Origin: Sutterella wadsworthensis 2_1_59BFAA
GTDB lineage: Bacteria; Pseudomonadota; Gammaproteobacteria; Burkholderiales; Burkholderiaceae_F
DNA: 63,857 bases
Assembly (NCBI RefSeq): GCF_000297775.1
Contig: NZ_JH815519.1
Coordinates: 153,836-217,692, forward strand
Direction: 5' to 3'
Below the pieces are notes generated by a model. That model had not been told where the DNA came from. It did no database searches and saw nothing but the letters and a program-made list of their open reading frames with translations. Positions within the stretch are counted from its first letter, which is position 1; every line of letters starts with the position of its first letter. This document shows positions 25,614 to 33,296 of this stretch, in pieces. Position numbers and translations under genes: made by a program.

Positions 25614-27203
25614 TTATTTGCCCGCCTCCGTGAAGCTCATCTTCTCGAACGGGATCTCGTACTGCGTCACCGCAAAGGAGACGTCCTTGATCCTGTTCGA
25701 ATAAACGGCCTTCGTGCGCGAATAGGAGACGGGGATGTAGACCGCCGCATCCGTGATGCGCGTGAGCACGTCGCGAACCATGGCGGCGCGCTTCTTCTCG
25801 TCGGCCTCGGTCATGAGGGCCGTGATGGTCGCGTCGATGTGCGCCTTGTCGGCAAGCCCGATCTGGGACTGATAGTCGCCGTGCGCGGGAATGCGCCAGG
25901 AGGAGAGATAGCTCTGCGGGTCGTACGGCGCGCCCCAGGAGAGCGAGTACTGCAGGTCGAATTCGCCCGTGCGCTGGCGGTCGAGGAAGGCCTGCTTCTC
26001 CTCGCCGATCACGCGAAGCTCGACGCCGATCTTGAGCAGGTCGCCCTGCATGGCCTCGGCGATCGTCTTTTCCTGGGCGTTGTTGGAGTTGAAGTAGAAG
26101 TCGAGCACGAGCCTTGCGCCGTCCTTCGTGCGGATGCCGTCGGCACCGGCCTTCCAGCCCGCCGCATCAAGAATCTCGGCGGCCTTCTTCGGATCATGGC
26201 CGCGCTCCTTGAGCGGAACGTCGCAGTAGGGCACGCTCTTCGCAAAGAGCGTCATGGCGGCCGCCTCCGTGCCATTGAGAATGCCGTCGACCACGGCCTG
26301 ACGGTTGAAGGCGTAGGCCAGCGCCTCGCGCACGCGCACGTCCTTCGTGATCGGGCGCTTCGAGTTGACGAGAATGGCGCGGGAGGCGATCGGCTCGCTC
26401 ACCGCCGTGTTGAGGCGCTTCTCGTCCGTGAGCTTCTTGAACGCGTCGCCCGTGAGCTGGTCGCCGTCGGCGCCGAAGACGAGGTCGATCTCGCCCTTTT
26501 CAAGCGCCATCAGCATGGTCTGCGTGTCGGGCACGACGTTCCAGCGAACGGTGGGTACGATCGGCTTATCACCCCAGTAGCCCTCGTTGCGGCTGAAGAG
26601 CGCGTACTGCTGGTCCTTATGTTCGGAGAGCACCCAGGGACCCGTGCCTGCGAGACAGGTCACGCCGTCCTTCGTCCCGCCGTCCTTCATGCAGGCGGGC
26701 GAGATGAAGCGGAAAGGGCGCGAGAGCCCGAGCTCGATGAGTGCGGGGAAGTACGGATGCCTGAGATGCAGGCGCCAGGTGTGCTCGTCGACCACTTCGC
26801 TCGACTCGATCTCGTTGATCATGTCGAGCCAGGCGTGGCGCGTGCGGTTGGCCATGACGGCATCGATGTTCTTCTTGACGGCGTCGGCCGTAAACGGCGT
26901 GCCGTCCGTGAACTTGACGCCGCGGCGCAGATGGAAGGTGTAGGTGCGGCCGTCCCCGGAGATCTCCCAGCGCTCGGCAAGCGCGGGCTTAACCCCTTCG
27001 GGCGTATTGAAGACGAGCGGCTCGAAGACCATGGCCTGAGCGGCCATCTCGCCCAGATAAAGATGCGGATTGATGTTGCGGATGTCCTTCATGCTCGCAT
27101 ATTCGAGCACGGTCTTCTTCCGGGCTTCCCCGGGCGCGTCGGATTCTCCGCAGCCCTCAAGCACGAGTGCGCAGGCGACGGCAAGAGCAAGCGTTCGCTT
27201 CAT
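25614..27203 (-). CDS. nikA: Nickel-binding lipoprotein NikA
   Basis: A 529-residue SBP_bac_5 family binding protein, the periplasmic receptor of the importer. The signal ends in the lipobox-like LEGCGES (about 15-21), so it is probably lipid-anchored, unlike soluble E. coli NikA. Similarity to E. coli NikA is high, not just to generic peptide-binding proteins: RTRHAWLDMINE and LSRPFRFISP match the arginine-bearing stretches. RIPAHGDYQSQ (about 437-447) keeps the histidine that binds Ni(L-His)2 in NikA (His416 there). I therefore call the substrate nickel chelate. No hydrogenase or urease is in the window to use it. Confidence 0.87.
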   Translation of the reverse strand: MKRTLALAVACALVLEGCGESDAPGEARKKTVLEYASMKDIRNINPHLYLGEMAAQAMVFEPLVFNTPEGVKPALAERWEISGDGRTYTFHLRRGVKFTDGTPFTADAVKKNIDAVMANRTRHAWLDMINEIESSEVVDEHTWRLHLRHPYFPALIELGLSRPFRFISPACMKDGGTKDGVTCLAGTGPWVLSEHKDQQYALFSRNEGYWGDKPIVPTVRWNVVPDTQTMLMALEKGEIDLVFGADGDQLTGDAFKKLTDEKRLNTAVSEPIASRAILVNSKRPITKDVRVREALAYAFNRQAVVDGILNGTEAAAMTLFAKSVPYCDVPLKERGHDPKKAAEILDAAGWKAGADGIRTKDGARLVLDFYFNSNNAQEKTIAEAMQGDLLKIGVELRVIGEEKQAFLDRQRTGEFDLQYSLSWGAPYDPQSYLSSWRIPAHGDYQSQIGLADKAHIDATITALMTEADEKKRAAMVRDVLTRITDAAVYIPVSYSRTKAVYSNRIKDVSFAVTQYEIPFEKMSFTEAGK

Positions 27204-27380
27204 GTCATGTTGTCCTTCCGTAAGGAGTGAATGGAGGGGCCCGCGGCCCTCAGAGCCCGTCCCCGTCCCGACATCATACTATTTTGAGAATCTTCATACA
27301 TCCGCCAACAGAACTAGCAGAGGCGTGCATAAGGATCGGTTTCGCGAAGCCGGCATGATCCCGTCATTGTCCTGAAACGA
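27204..27380. promoter_or_regulatory. nikA upstream region with two TCATAC direct repeats
   Basis: TCATAC occurs at 27274-27279 and 27294-27299, 20 bp start to start (two helical turns). E. coli NikR binds GTATGA-N16-TCATAC, an inverted arrangement; here the half-sites are direct, so a NikR site is not established. Confidence 0.35.
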
Positions 27381-27416
27381 AAAAAGGAGCACGGTCCCTA
27401 AGGCGTGCTCCTTTTT
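27381..27416. terminator. Bidirectional terminator between nikA and the flavoprotein at 27485
   Basis: AAAAAGGAGCACG (27381-27393) and CGTGCTCCTTTTT (27404-27416) form a perfect stem with A and T runs on both sides. It ends the minus-strand flavoprotein transcript. Confidence 0.85.
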
Positions 27417-27484
27417 CCCTGTATTCCTCTTGTGCCGGCTCTTGGCGGTCGGTCATCCTGTCCGAGGGGATGGACGCAGGAGGA

Positions 27485-29041
27485 TTACTTCATAGCGGCG
27501 AAGTTTTCGCCAGCGATCATGCCGAAGGTCAGGGCGTCGATGACGGCCACCGTACCGAGACGGGAGGCGCCGTGGACGCCGCCGGTCACTTCACCGCCGG
27601 CGTAGAGGCCCTTGATCGGCTTCTGCGTCGTGGCGGAGATGACCTCGGCCTTTTCGTTGATCATGACGCCGCCCATCGTGTGGTGGATCTTCGGGCAGCA
27701 TTCGATGCCGTAGAACGGGCCCTGGGAGACGGTCAGACCGTTGTTGAAGGAGAGGATGCGGCCGAAGTCCTTGTCTTCGCCGGCCTTGACGAAGCCGTTG
27801 AACTTCTTGACTTCTTCGAGGAAGGCGTCCTTCTTGATGCCGAAGTGGTCGGCGAGGGCTTCGAGCGTGTCGAACTTCTTGACCGTGCCCATTTCAAGCG
27901 GGAGCTTGACAAAGGACGGGTTGATGGCCTTCACGATAGAGTCGTCGCAGACGGCGATCGGGTAGTTTTCGTCCGTGCCGATGACCTTGAAGAGGGCGTC
28001 GGACTTGATCTTGCGGCCGGCGTGTTCGTCCATGAAGCGGCGGCCGGTCTTGCGGTCGACGACGAGGCCGAGGTCCATGCAGGCGTGGTTCGTGAAGTTC
28101 ACGGAAACGCCGAAGCCCTTTTCACGCGGGTTGCAGTACGGCAGGAACTGGAGCCAACAGAGCTGAACCGGAGCGGCGCCAATGCCAAGGGCCTTGATCA
28201 GCACGCCGGCCGTGGCGCCGGGCTGGTTCGTGGAGTCGGTCGTCGGGACGACGCGCGGGTCCTGGATCTGACGGAAGAAGATGTCGCGGGAGAAGCCACC
28301 GGCGGCGAGCATGACGCCCTTCGTGGCGCGGACGACGGACTTCTTGCCGGTCTTGTTTTCGAGGTCGTCGGAGACGGCCTTGTTGTTGAAGCGGTAGCCC
28401 GTGCGGCAGACGATGCCGGCGACGGAGCCGTCTTCTTCCATGACGAAGTCGTCGAACTTGCAGCGGGTGCGGATCACGACGTTCTTGAGCTTCTTGAGCT
28501 CTTCGTGCATCGGACGGATGTAGCCGGAGCCGGTGCCGGCCTTGATTTCATAGGAACGCGGAACCGAGTGGCCGCCTTCGAAGAGCATCTTGTTGGGCAC
28601 GAATTCGCAGCCGCAGTCGACGACCATCTGGATCGTGTCGTTGCAGCGGTCGGCGATGGTGGAGAGGAGGTTCGTGTGGTTGATGCCGAGACCGTCCTTC
28701 AGGCAGTCGGCGATGAAGAGCTCCTTGCTGTCCTTGATGCCCTGGGCCTTCTGGACCGGGTTGACCGGGCAGGCGACGTTGCCGCCGCAGATGGCTGAGT
28801 TGCCGCCGACCGTGGACATCTTCTCAATCATGAGGACTTTGAGACCGGCGCGGCCGGCCTTGAGGGCGCAGGCCATGCCGGCAAAGCCGGAGCCGATGAT
28901 CACGACGTCGAACGTTTCGTCGTACTTGGCAACGGACTTGGCGGGAATGCCGGCGTGCACGGCGGCAGCGGACATCATGGCGGCGGAGGCGGCGACGGCG
29001 GACTTGAGGAAGCCGCGGCGGCTGGTATCGATCTGGGTCAT
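27485..29041 (-). CDS. Tat-exported flavocytochrome c-type flavoprotein subunit
   Basis: About 518 residues. The start at 29041 gives a Tat signal (TSRRGFLKSAVAASAA); an upstream in-frame start adds 25 poorly conserved residues. The FAD motif is FDVVIIGSGFAGMACALKA. Active-site-type residues are KIHHTMGGV, GVHGASRLG and the arginine in HAGRKIKSD. The HPT position of fumarate reductases reads FLPYCNP, so a different acceptor is expected. The tetraheme cytochrome transcribed divergently at 29567 is the obvious electron donor; together they would make a two-chain version of flavocytochrome c. The shared 525-bp intergenic region carries four CATAC-type palindromes. Confidence 0.87.
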   Translation of the reverse strand: MTQIDTSRRGFLKSAVAASAAMMSAAAVHAGIPAKSVAKYDETFDVVIIGSGFAGMACALKAGRAGLKVLMIEKMSTVGGNSAICGGNVACPVNPVQKAQGIKDSKELFIADCLKDGLGINHTNLLSTIADRCNDTIQMVVDCGCEFVPNKMLFEGGHSVPRSYEIKAGTGSGYIRPMHEELKKLKNVVIRTRCKFDDFVMEEDGSVAGIVCRTGYRFNNKAVSDDLENKTGKKSVVRATKGVMLAAGGFSRDIFFRQIQDPRVVPTTDSTNQPGATAGVLIKALGIGAAPVQLCWLQFLPYCNPREKGFGVSVNFTNHACMDLGLVVDRKTGRRFMDEHAGRKIKSDALFKVIGTDENYPIAVCDDSIVKAINPSFVKLPLEMGTVKKFDTLEALADHFGIKKDAFLEEVKKFNGFVKAGEDKDFGRILSFNNGLTVSQGPFYGIECCPKIHHTMGGVMINEKAEVISATTQKPIKGLYAGGEVTGGVHGASRLGTVAVIDALTFGMIAGENFAAMK

Positions 29042-29149
29042 TCTGAGGATTCTCCATTCGGATTGGGAACACAACCGGCGGGGCGGATTCTCTCGCTCGC
29101 TCCTCGTCGGCGACACCGCTATTCTTCTCCTCCGCCCTCCTTTCGGCTA

Positions 29150-29186
29150 CATACCGCGGTATGGACCTTGCACATACCAAAGTATG
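29150..29186. promoter_or_regulatory. Pair of 14-bp palindromes, flavoprotein side
   Basis: CATACCGCGGTATG at 29150-29163 is a perfect palindrome, and CATACCAAAGTATG at 29173-29186 has the same arms. The start-to-start distance is 23 bp. They lie 109-145 bp upstream of the minus-strand flavoprotein start. They are likely regulator-binding sites, matched by a second pair on the cytochrome side. Confidence 0.65.
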
Positions 29187-29410
29187 CAGGGTTTACCCTT
29201 CCCTTTCCCCAAACCCTTGAAAACACGCCCTCTCCGGCGGAAAGCCTCCTGTGGACGACACGTTGAAGGAGGGTTTCCCCCAGGGGACCGCCCCCTCCGC
29301 TCCCCCGCATCCGCCCCGCAGCAAAAGTCCGGCGAACATCCGCCGCAGTCCCTCCGCACCGATAACAATTACTCTCCTTCAGACGTTTCTTATTGACCAA
29401 CCGAAAACCC

Positions 29411-29447
29411 CATACCCGGGTATGCATGAAATACATACTTTGGTAGG
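29411..29447. promoter_or_regulatory. Pair of 14-bp palindromes, cytochrome side
   Basis: CATACCCGGGTATG at 29411-29424 is a perfect palindrome, and CATACTTTGGTAGG at 29434-29447 is imperfect. The 23-bp spacing equals that of the first pair. They lie about 120-155 bp upstream of the tetraheme cytochrome start. The about 220 bp between the two pairs holds no gene I can support. Confidence 0.65.
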
Positions 29448-29566
29448 TAGGAAACGCCGGCGCGCCTGCATATGATTTGACCCAACGAAAGCGCATCGGA
29501 CGGACAGCCCGTCCGGAGCTCCAGACTCCGCGCTTCCGGTCTCAGAACCCAGAAAGGAAAACAAAA

Positions 29567-29920
29567 ATGAAGATGACGACGCTGATCATCGCCTCGCTCT
29601 GCGCCGCGACGTTCGCCTTCGGCACCGCTCAGGCTGCCGACCAGAAGTTCGGTGCCGACCGCCATGTCGGCATGGGCCTCTCCTGCGAGACCTGCCACGG
29701 TCCGGACAAGGCCAATCCCCAGGAACCCACGATCGACACGTGCAAGCAGTGCCACGACGTCAAGGCCCTCGTTGAAAAGACGAAGGACGTCAAGCCGGCC
29801 AACCCGCACATGTCCCCGCACTACCGCGACGAACTTGAATGCACGAACTGCCACATCATGCACGGCGAGACGGAAAACTTCTGCGACCAGTGCCACCAGT
29901 TCGGCTACAAGGTTCCGTAA
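29567..29920 (+). CDS. Periplasmic tetraheme cytochrome c (cytochrome c3 family)
   Basis: A 117-residue secreted cytochrome. The start at 29567 has AAAGGA upstream and yields a Sec signal ending GTAQAAD (about residue 24); the frame's upstream extension is not credible. Four haem-binding motifs are present: CETCH, CKQCH, CTNCH and CDQCH. Extra histidines (DRHVGM, NPHMSPHY, MHGE) suit bis-His ligation. Size and spacing fit the small tetraheme cytochromes that feed flavocytochrome c-type reductases. It is divergent from the flavoprotein at 27485-29041 and is followed by a strong terminator. Haem attachment would use the Ccm system at 6743-14005. Confidence 0.92.
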   Translation: MKMTTLIIASLCAATFAFGTAQAADQKFGADRHVGMGLSCETCHGPDKANPQEPTIDTCKQCHDVKALVEKTKDVKPANPHMSPHYRDELECTNCHIMHGETENFCDQCHQFGYKVP

Positions 29921-30008
29921 TCACCCGAACCGTCATGCAGGTTCTCCCACACCTTCGGTGAGGATGCTCTCCTCCATATCTCCTGCCTCACCGAAAGCCT
30001 CTCCCCCG

Positions 30009-30047
30009 AAAGCGCTCTCCGGCCGGTCACCGGAAGAGCGCTTTTTT
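30009..30047 (+). terminator. Intrinsic terminator after the tetraheme cytochrome
   Basis: AGCGCTCT (30011-30018) and AGAGCGCT (30035-30042) form the stem with an inner CCGG/CCGG pairing, followed by TTTTTT. A second inverted repeat (CTTCGGTGAGG and CCTCACCGAAAG) lies just upstream at about 29953-29998. Confidence 0.85.
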
Positions 30048-30091
30048 CTTCCCCGCGCCCATCTGCATGCCTCATGACATGGCGCAAGGTC

Positions 30092-30152
30092 TTTGACGCT
30101 CCTTTGACGGACGCTTCACGGCGCGTTGACGAGGCCTCACGCGGTTTTGACG
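30092..30152 (+). repeat. Array of six 7-bp direct repeats with 10-11-bp period, probable OmpR-type operator
   Basis: TTTGACG (30092), TTTGACG (30103), CTTCACG (30114), GTTGACG (30125), CCTCACG (30135) and TTTGACG (30146) are all in the same orientation, with steps 11, 11, 11, 10 and 11. A further CCTCACG follows at 30153. A GATACT -10-like element lies at 30163-30168, and the gene starts at 30205. OmpR-family regulators such as PmrA bind tandem half-sites 11 bp apart, and such a regulator is encoded in the same operon. Confidence 0.7.
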
Positions 30153-30204
30153 CCTCACGCCCGATACTGCGGACATCAAGCAAAAACACGCCGAAGGCAT
30201 CCGC

Positions 30205-32532
30205 ATGTCCGTCCAAGACCATCTCTGCTCCGCACGCATTCCGACGCCCGTCCTCACGGGCCTTCTCATTCCCGCGTCGCTTCTCATCATCCTCGCCATC
30301 GTGCCGCCGCACGCCTTCGACCTCTCCGTCTCGAAGCTCTTCTTCAGCGACGGCTGGCCCTGGCACAGGAACGAAGTCTTCACGACGATCTTCTACCGGC
30401 TTCCGAAGCTCGTGCCCGCCATCGTTGCGACGGTGCTTCTCGTCCGTCTCGCCGTCGTGCTCGCCCAGGGCCGCAGGATTCTCGAGGAGGAGGCCTCGAG
30501 ACGCGCACTCTACGTCGTCATCGCAATGGGCGCCTGTGCCGCCGCAGTCTGGTGGCTCAAGAGCACGACGGGCGTCGCGTGCCCCTGGTCGGTCGAGCCC
30601 TTCGGCGGCGCCCTTCCGATGACGGATCCCGCCTTCGGCCTCACGGACGTTCCCGGCCGCTGCTGGCCCTCGGGACACGCGGGCACGGGCTTCGTCTTCA
30701 TTGCCTTCTACTTTGCGCTCAAGGACGTCCGCCCGCGTGCTGCAGCAGGCGCACTTCTCTTCGCCGTCGCCTTCGGGCTCCTGTGCGGCGCGGTCCGCGT
30801 CATGGAAGGCGCGCACTTCGTCTCGCACGTGCTCGTCACGGGCATCGTCGACTGGCTCATCTGCGCGGCGCTCCACGCGCTCATCCTCGAGGACCGCAGC
30901 TCGCCCGCCTTCGCAAAGCCGCTCTCCGAAAGGGGCCTCGTCCTCCTGACAGCCTTCTGGTGGACGTTCGTCCTCAACATGCCGTTTCTTGCACGCGCCG
31001 CAGACCTCTCCGAGCCGAACTTCGCCTGGAGCATGCGCGAGGCCCTGACGCTCGCGGGCCTCTCCTTCGGCCTTCTCTTCATCTCCATAGCGCTCCTCAC
31101 GCTCGTCATGGCGCTGCCTCGTCCCGTGCGCCGCGCCGTTCTCGTGCTCCTGAGCCTGACCGGCGCGATCTTCTTCGCGGGCACGCTCGTCTACGGCATT
31201 GCGTTCGACCCGAACATGGCCCGCAACGTCATCTCCACCGACGTACACGAGGCCTCGGCCTATTTCTCCGCACGCACGCTCCTGCTCGCTCTGGCCGCAG
31301 GCCTTCCGCCCGTCCTCGCTGCCTCCGCGGCCGACATGACGCCCGCCGGCCTCAGGCCGGCCGCCGTGCGTGGCGGCGTCGCCATCCTTGCACTCGCCGC
31401 AGGTGCAGGCGCGCTATTCACGCAGATGAACACGCTTGCGGCCGTCATGCGAAACGACAAGGCGCTGCGCTACCTCATCACGCCCGTCAACGTCCCCTAC
31501 AGCCTCGCCACCACGCTCGCAAGGGACGCCTCGCCCGATGCGGCCCAAAAGCGCATCGTCGATCCGAAGCCCGAGTTCTCCGTCAGGCTCAGCCGTCCCG
31601 CCGTCCTTCTCGTCGTCATCGGCGAGACCACCCGCTCGGCGAGCTGGGGGCTCGCAGGCTACGCCCGCGACACCACGCCCGCGCTTCGCGCCGAAGGCGT
31701 GATCAGCCATCCGTCCGTCACGGCCTGCGGCTCGAGCACCGACGTTTCGCTTCCCTGCATGCTGAGCAGGATCGGCCGCTCCGACTACGACCGCAGCCGC
31801 ATCATCGGCGAGGAGGCTCTGCCGTCGCTCCTCGCCCGTGCGGGCGCGCACGTCGTCTGGGTCGACAACCAGAGCGGCTGCAAGGGCACGTGTGCGGGCA
31901 CCGAGGTGCGAAGCCCCGACCCGAAGAGCGCCGCCTGCGCCTCGGGCCGGTGCTTTGACGGCGTCCTTCTCGACGAGCTCGACGCCGACCTCGCGAACCT
32001 TCCCGCCGACCGTCCGACGGTGCTCTTCTACCACATGTACGGCGAGCACGGCCCGCGCTACCACGAGGACTCGCCCGCGCACGCCAAGGTCTGGACGCCC
32101 GAATGCACCGACGCAGACCTCGGCGCCTGCACGAAGGAGAGCATCATCAACGCCTACGACAACGCCGTGCGCTACACCGACGGCGTGCTGGCGGGCCTCG
32201 TGAAAAGGCTCAAGGCCCGAACGGACATCGACGCGGGCTTCGTCTACGTCTCCGACCACGGCGAGAGCCTCGGCGAAGGCGGCCTCTACCTGCACGGCGC
32301 CCCGTACTTCATGGCGCCGTCCGAGCAGATCCGCGTGCCGATGGTCATGTGGCTCTCGAAGGACTGGAGCCGCACCTTCGGGTTTGATGCGGCGAATCTT
32401 GCCCGCGAGCCTGCGGGCGGCGTCACGCACGAGCACCTCTACTCGACCGTGCTCGGCATGCTCGGCGTGCAGTCGACGACCCGACGCCCCAGATGGGACC
32501 TGACGAACAATCGGTCGAGCGCCGCACAATGA
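30205..32532 (+). CDS. PAP2 phosphatase - EptA-type phosphoethanolamine transferase fusion
   Basis: A 775-residue two-domain inner-membrane protein. Residues about 1-235 form a PAP2 acid phosphatase with KSTTGVACPW (about 114), CWPSGHAGTG (about 154) and HFVSH (about 204-208). These are the three PAP2 motifs of LpxE/LpxT-like enzymes that remove or swap the lipid A 1-phosphate. Residues about 250-430 add membrane helices. The remainder is an EptA-like periplasmic sulfatase fold: GETTRSASWG (about 473), nucleophile threonine in CGSSTDVSLPCM (about 512), and YVSDHGESLGE (about 683). The predicted job is lipid A modification lowering negative charge. It leads an operon with a response regulator and a kinase. 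Confidence 0.85.
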   Translation: MSVQDHLCSARIPTPVLTGLLIPASLLIILAIVPPHAFDLSVSKLFFSDGWPWHRNEVFTTIFYRLPKLVPAIVATVLLVRLAVVLAQGRRILEEEASRRALYVVIAMGACAAAVWWLKSTTGVACPWSVEPFGGALPMTDPAFGLTDVPGRCWPSGHAGTGFVFIAFYFALKDVRPRAAAGALLFAVAFGLLCGAVRVMEGAHFVSHVLVTGIVDWLICAALHALILEDRSSPAFAKPLSERGLVLLTAFWWTFVLNMPFLARAADLSEPNFAWSMREALTLAGLSFGLLFISIALLTLVMALPRPVRRAVLVLLSLTGAIFFAGTLVYGIAFDPNMARNVISTDVHEASAYFSARTLLLALAAGLPPVLAASAADMTPAGLRPAAVRGGVAILALAAGAGALFTQMNTLAAVMRNDKALRYLITPVNVPYSLATTLARDASPDAAQKRIVDPKPEFSVRLSRPAVLLVVIGETTRSASWGLAGYARDTTPALRAEGVISHPSVTACGSSTDVSLPCMLSRIGRSDYDRSRIIGEEALPSLLARAGAHVVWVDNQSGCKGTCAGTEVRSPDPKSAACASGRCFDGVLLDELDADLANLPADRPTVLFYHMYGEHGPRYHEDSPAHAKVWTPECTDADLGACTKESIINAYDNAVRYTDGVLAGLVKRLKARTDIDAGFVYVSDHGESLGEGGLYLHGAPYFMAPSEQIRVPMVMWLSKDWSRTFGFDAANLAREPAGGVTHEHLYSTVLGMLGVQSTTRRPRWDLTNNRSSAAQ

Positions 32533-32594
32533 CGCGCGCAGGCTGCAAGGCGTAACATCCCTGCAGGAAGACTAATCAGAAAAGAAGCACTCTC

Positions 32595-33287
32595 ATGAGC
32601 ATCCGCATTCTCGTCGTCGACGACAATCCCGACATCCTTGCCAACGTCCGCGACTTCCTTTCCATGAAGGACGGCTGGGCGCCCGAGACGGCCTCCACGG
32701 GGCTCGAGGCCCTCGAGCGCATCGACCGCTCGACCTTCGACCTCGTCATCCTCGACGTGGGGCTGCCCGACACCGACGGCATGACGCTCACCCGAAGGCT
32801 TCGCGCCTCGGGCTTCACCGCGCCGATCCTCATGCTCACGGCGCGCGACACGATCGACGACCGCGTCGAGGGGCTCACGAGCGGCGCAGACGACTATCTG
32901 ATCAAGCCCTTCTCGCTTCGCGAGCTCGCCGCCCGCGTCGAGGCCCTGCTGCGCCGAAGCGGCGCGAATCCGGCGGGGCGCCTCACTGCGGGCCCGCTCT
33001 CGCTTGACCTCAAAACGCTTCGCGTCGAGCGCGAAGGCCGTGACATCAAGCTCAACCCGACCTGCCTGCAGCTCCTTCGCGAGCTCATGCAGCAGAGTCC
33101 CGGCATCGTCTCGCGCCGTCGACTCGAGGCGGTCCTCTGGCAGGGCGAGCCGCCCGCCTCCGACAGCCTGCGCTCGAACCTTTATCTTCTGCGCCAGGCG
33201 GTCGACAAGCCGTTCGACCATCCGCTCATCCACACGCATCCTGGCCTCGGCTGGTCCGTTGCCGATCTTCCCGACTCCGTCTCCTGA
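32595..33287 (+). CDS. OmpR/PhoB-family response regulator (PmrA/QseB-like)
   Basis: A 230-residue receiver plus winged-helix protein. The phospho-acceptor is the Asp in LVILDVGLPDTDG (about 54); MLTARD and the Lys in IKPFSLRELAARV complete the receiver. The C-terminal winged helix spans about 135-225 (VSRRRLEAVLW, DSLRSNLYLLRQAV). It is encoded between the lipid A-modifying fusion and its kinase, so it probably controls this operon through the 11-bp repeat array at 30092-30152. Confidence 0.88.
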   Translation: MSIRILVVDDNPDILANVRDFLSMKDGWAPETASTGLEALERIDRSTFDLVILDVGLPDTDGMTLTRRLRASGFTAPILMLTARDTIDDRVEGLTSGADDYLIKPFSLRELAARVEALLRRSGANPAGRLTAGPLSLDLKTLRVEREGRDIKLNPTCLQLLRELMQQSPGIVSRRRLEAVLWQGEPPASDSLRSNLYLLRQAVDKPFDHPLIHTHPGLGWSVADLPDSVS

Positions 33288-33296
33288 AGCGCCGCC

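Noticed and set aside
22274-27203. Calling the ABC importer a dipeptide transporter
   Set aside because: The receptor resembles NikA specifically, including the nickel-chelate histidine and arginine stretches, so nickel is preferred; peptide transport is not formally excluded.
24942-27230. Plus-strand open frame of 762 codons opposite the nik operon
   Set aside because: Shadow of nikA and nikB, whose minus-strand products match known families over full length.
27274-27299. NikR operator upstream of nikA
   Set aside because: The two TCATAC half-sites are direct repeats with a 14-bp gap; NikR sites are inverted with a 16-bp gap.
20490-29041. Naming the flavoproteins fumarate reductase (frdA/fccA)
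   Set aside because: The HPT substrate motif is missing in all four; family membership is clear but the substrate is not.
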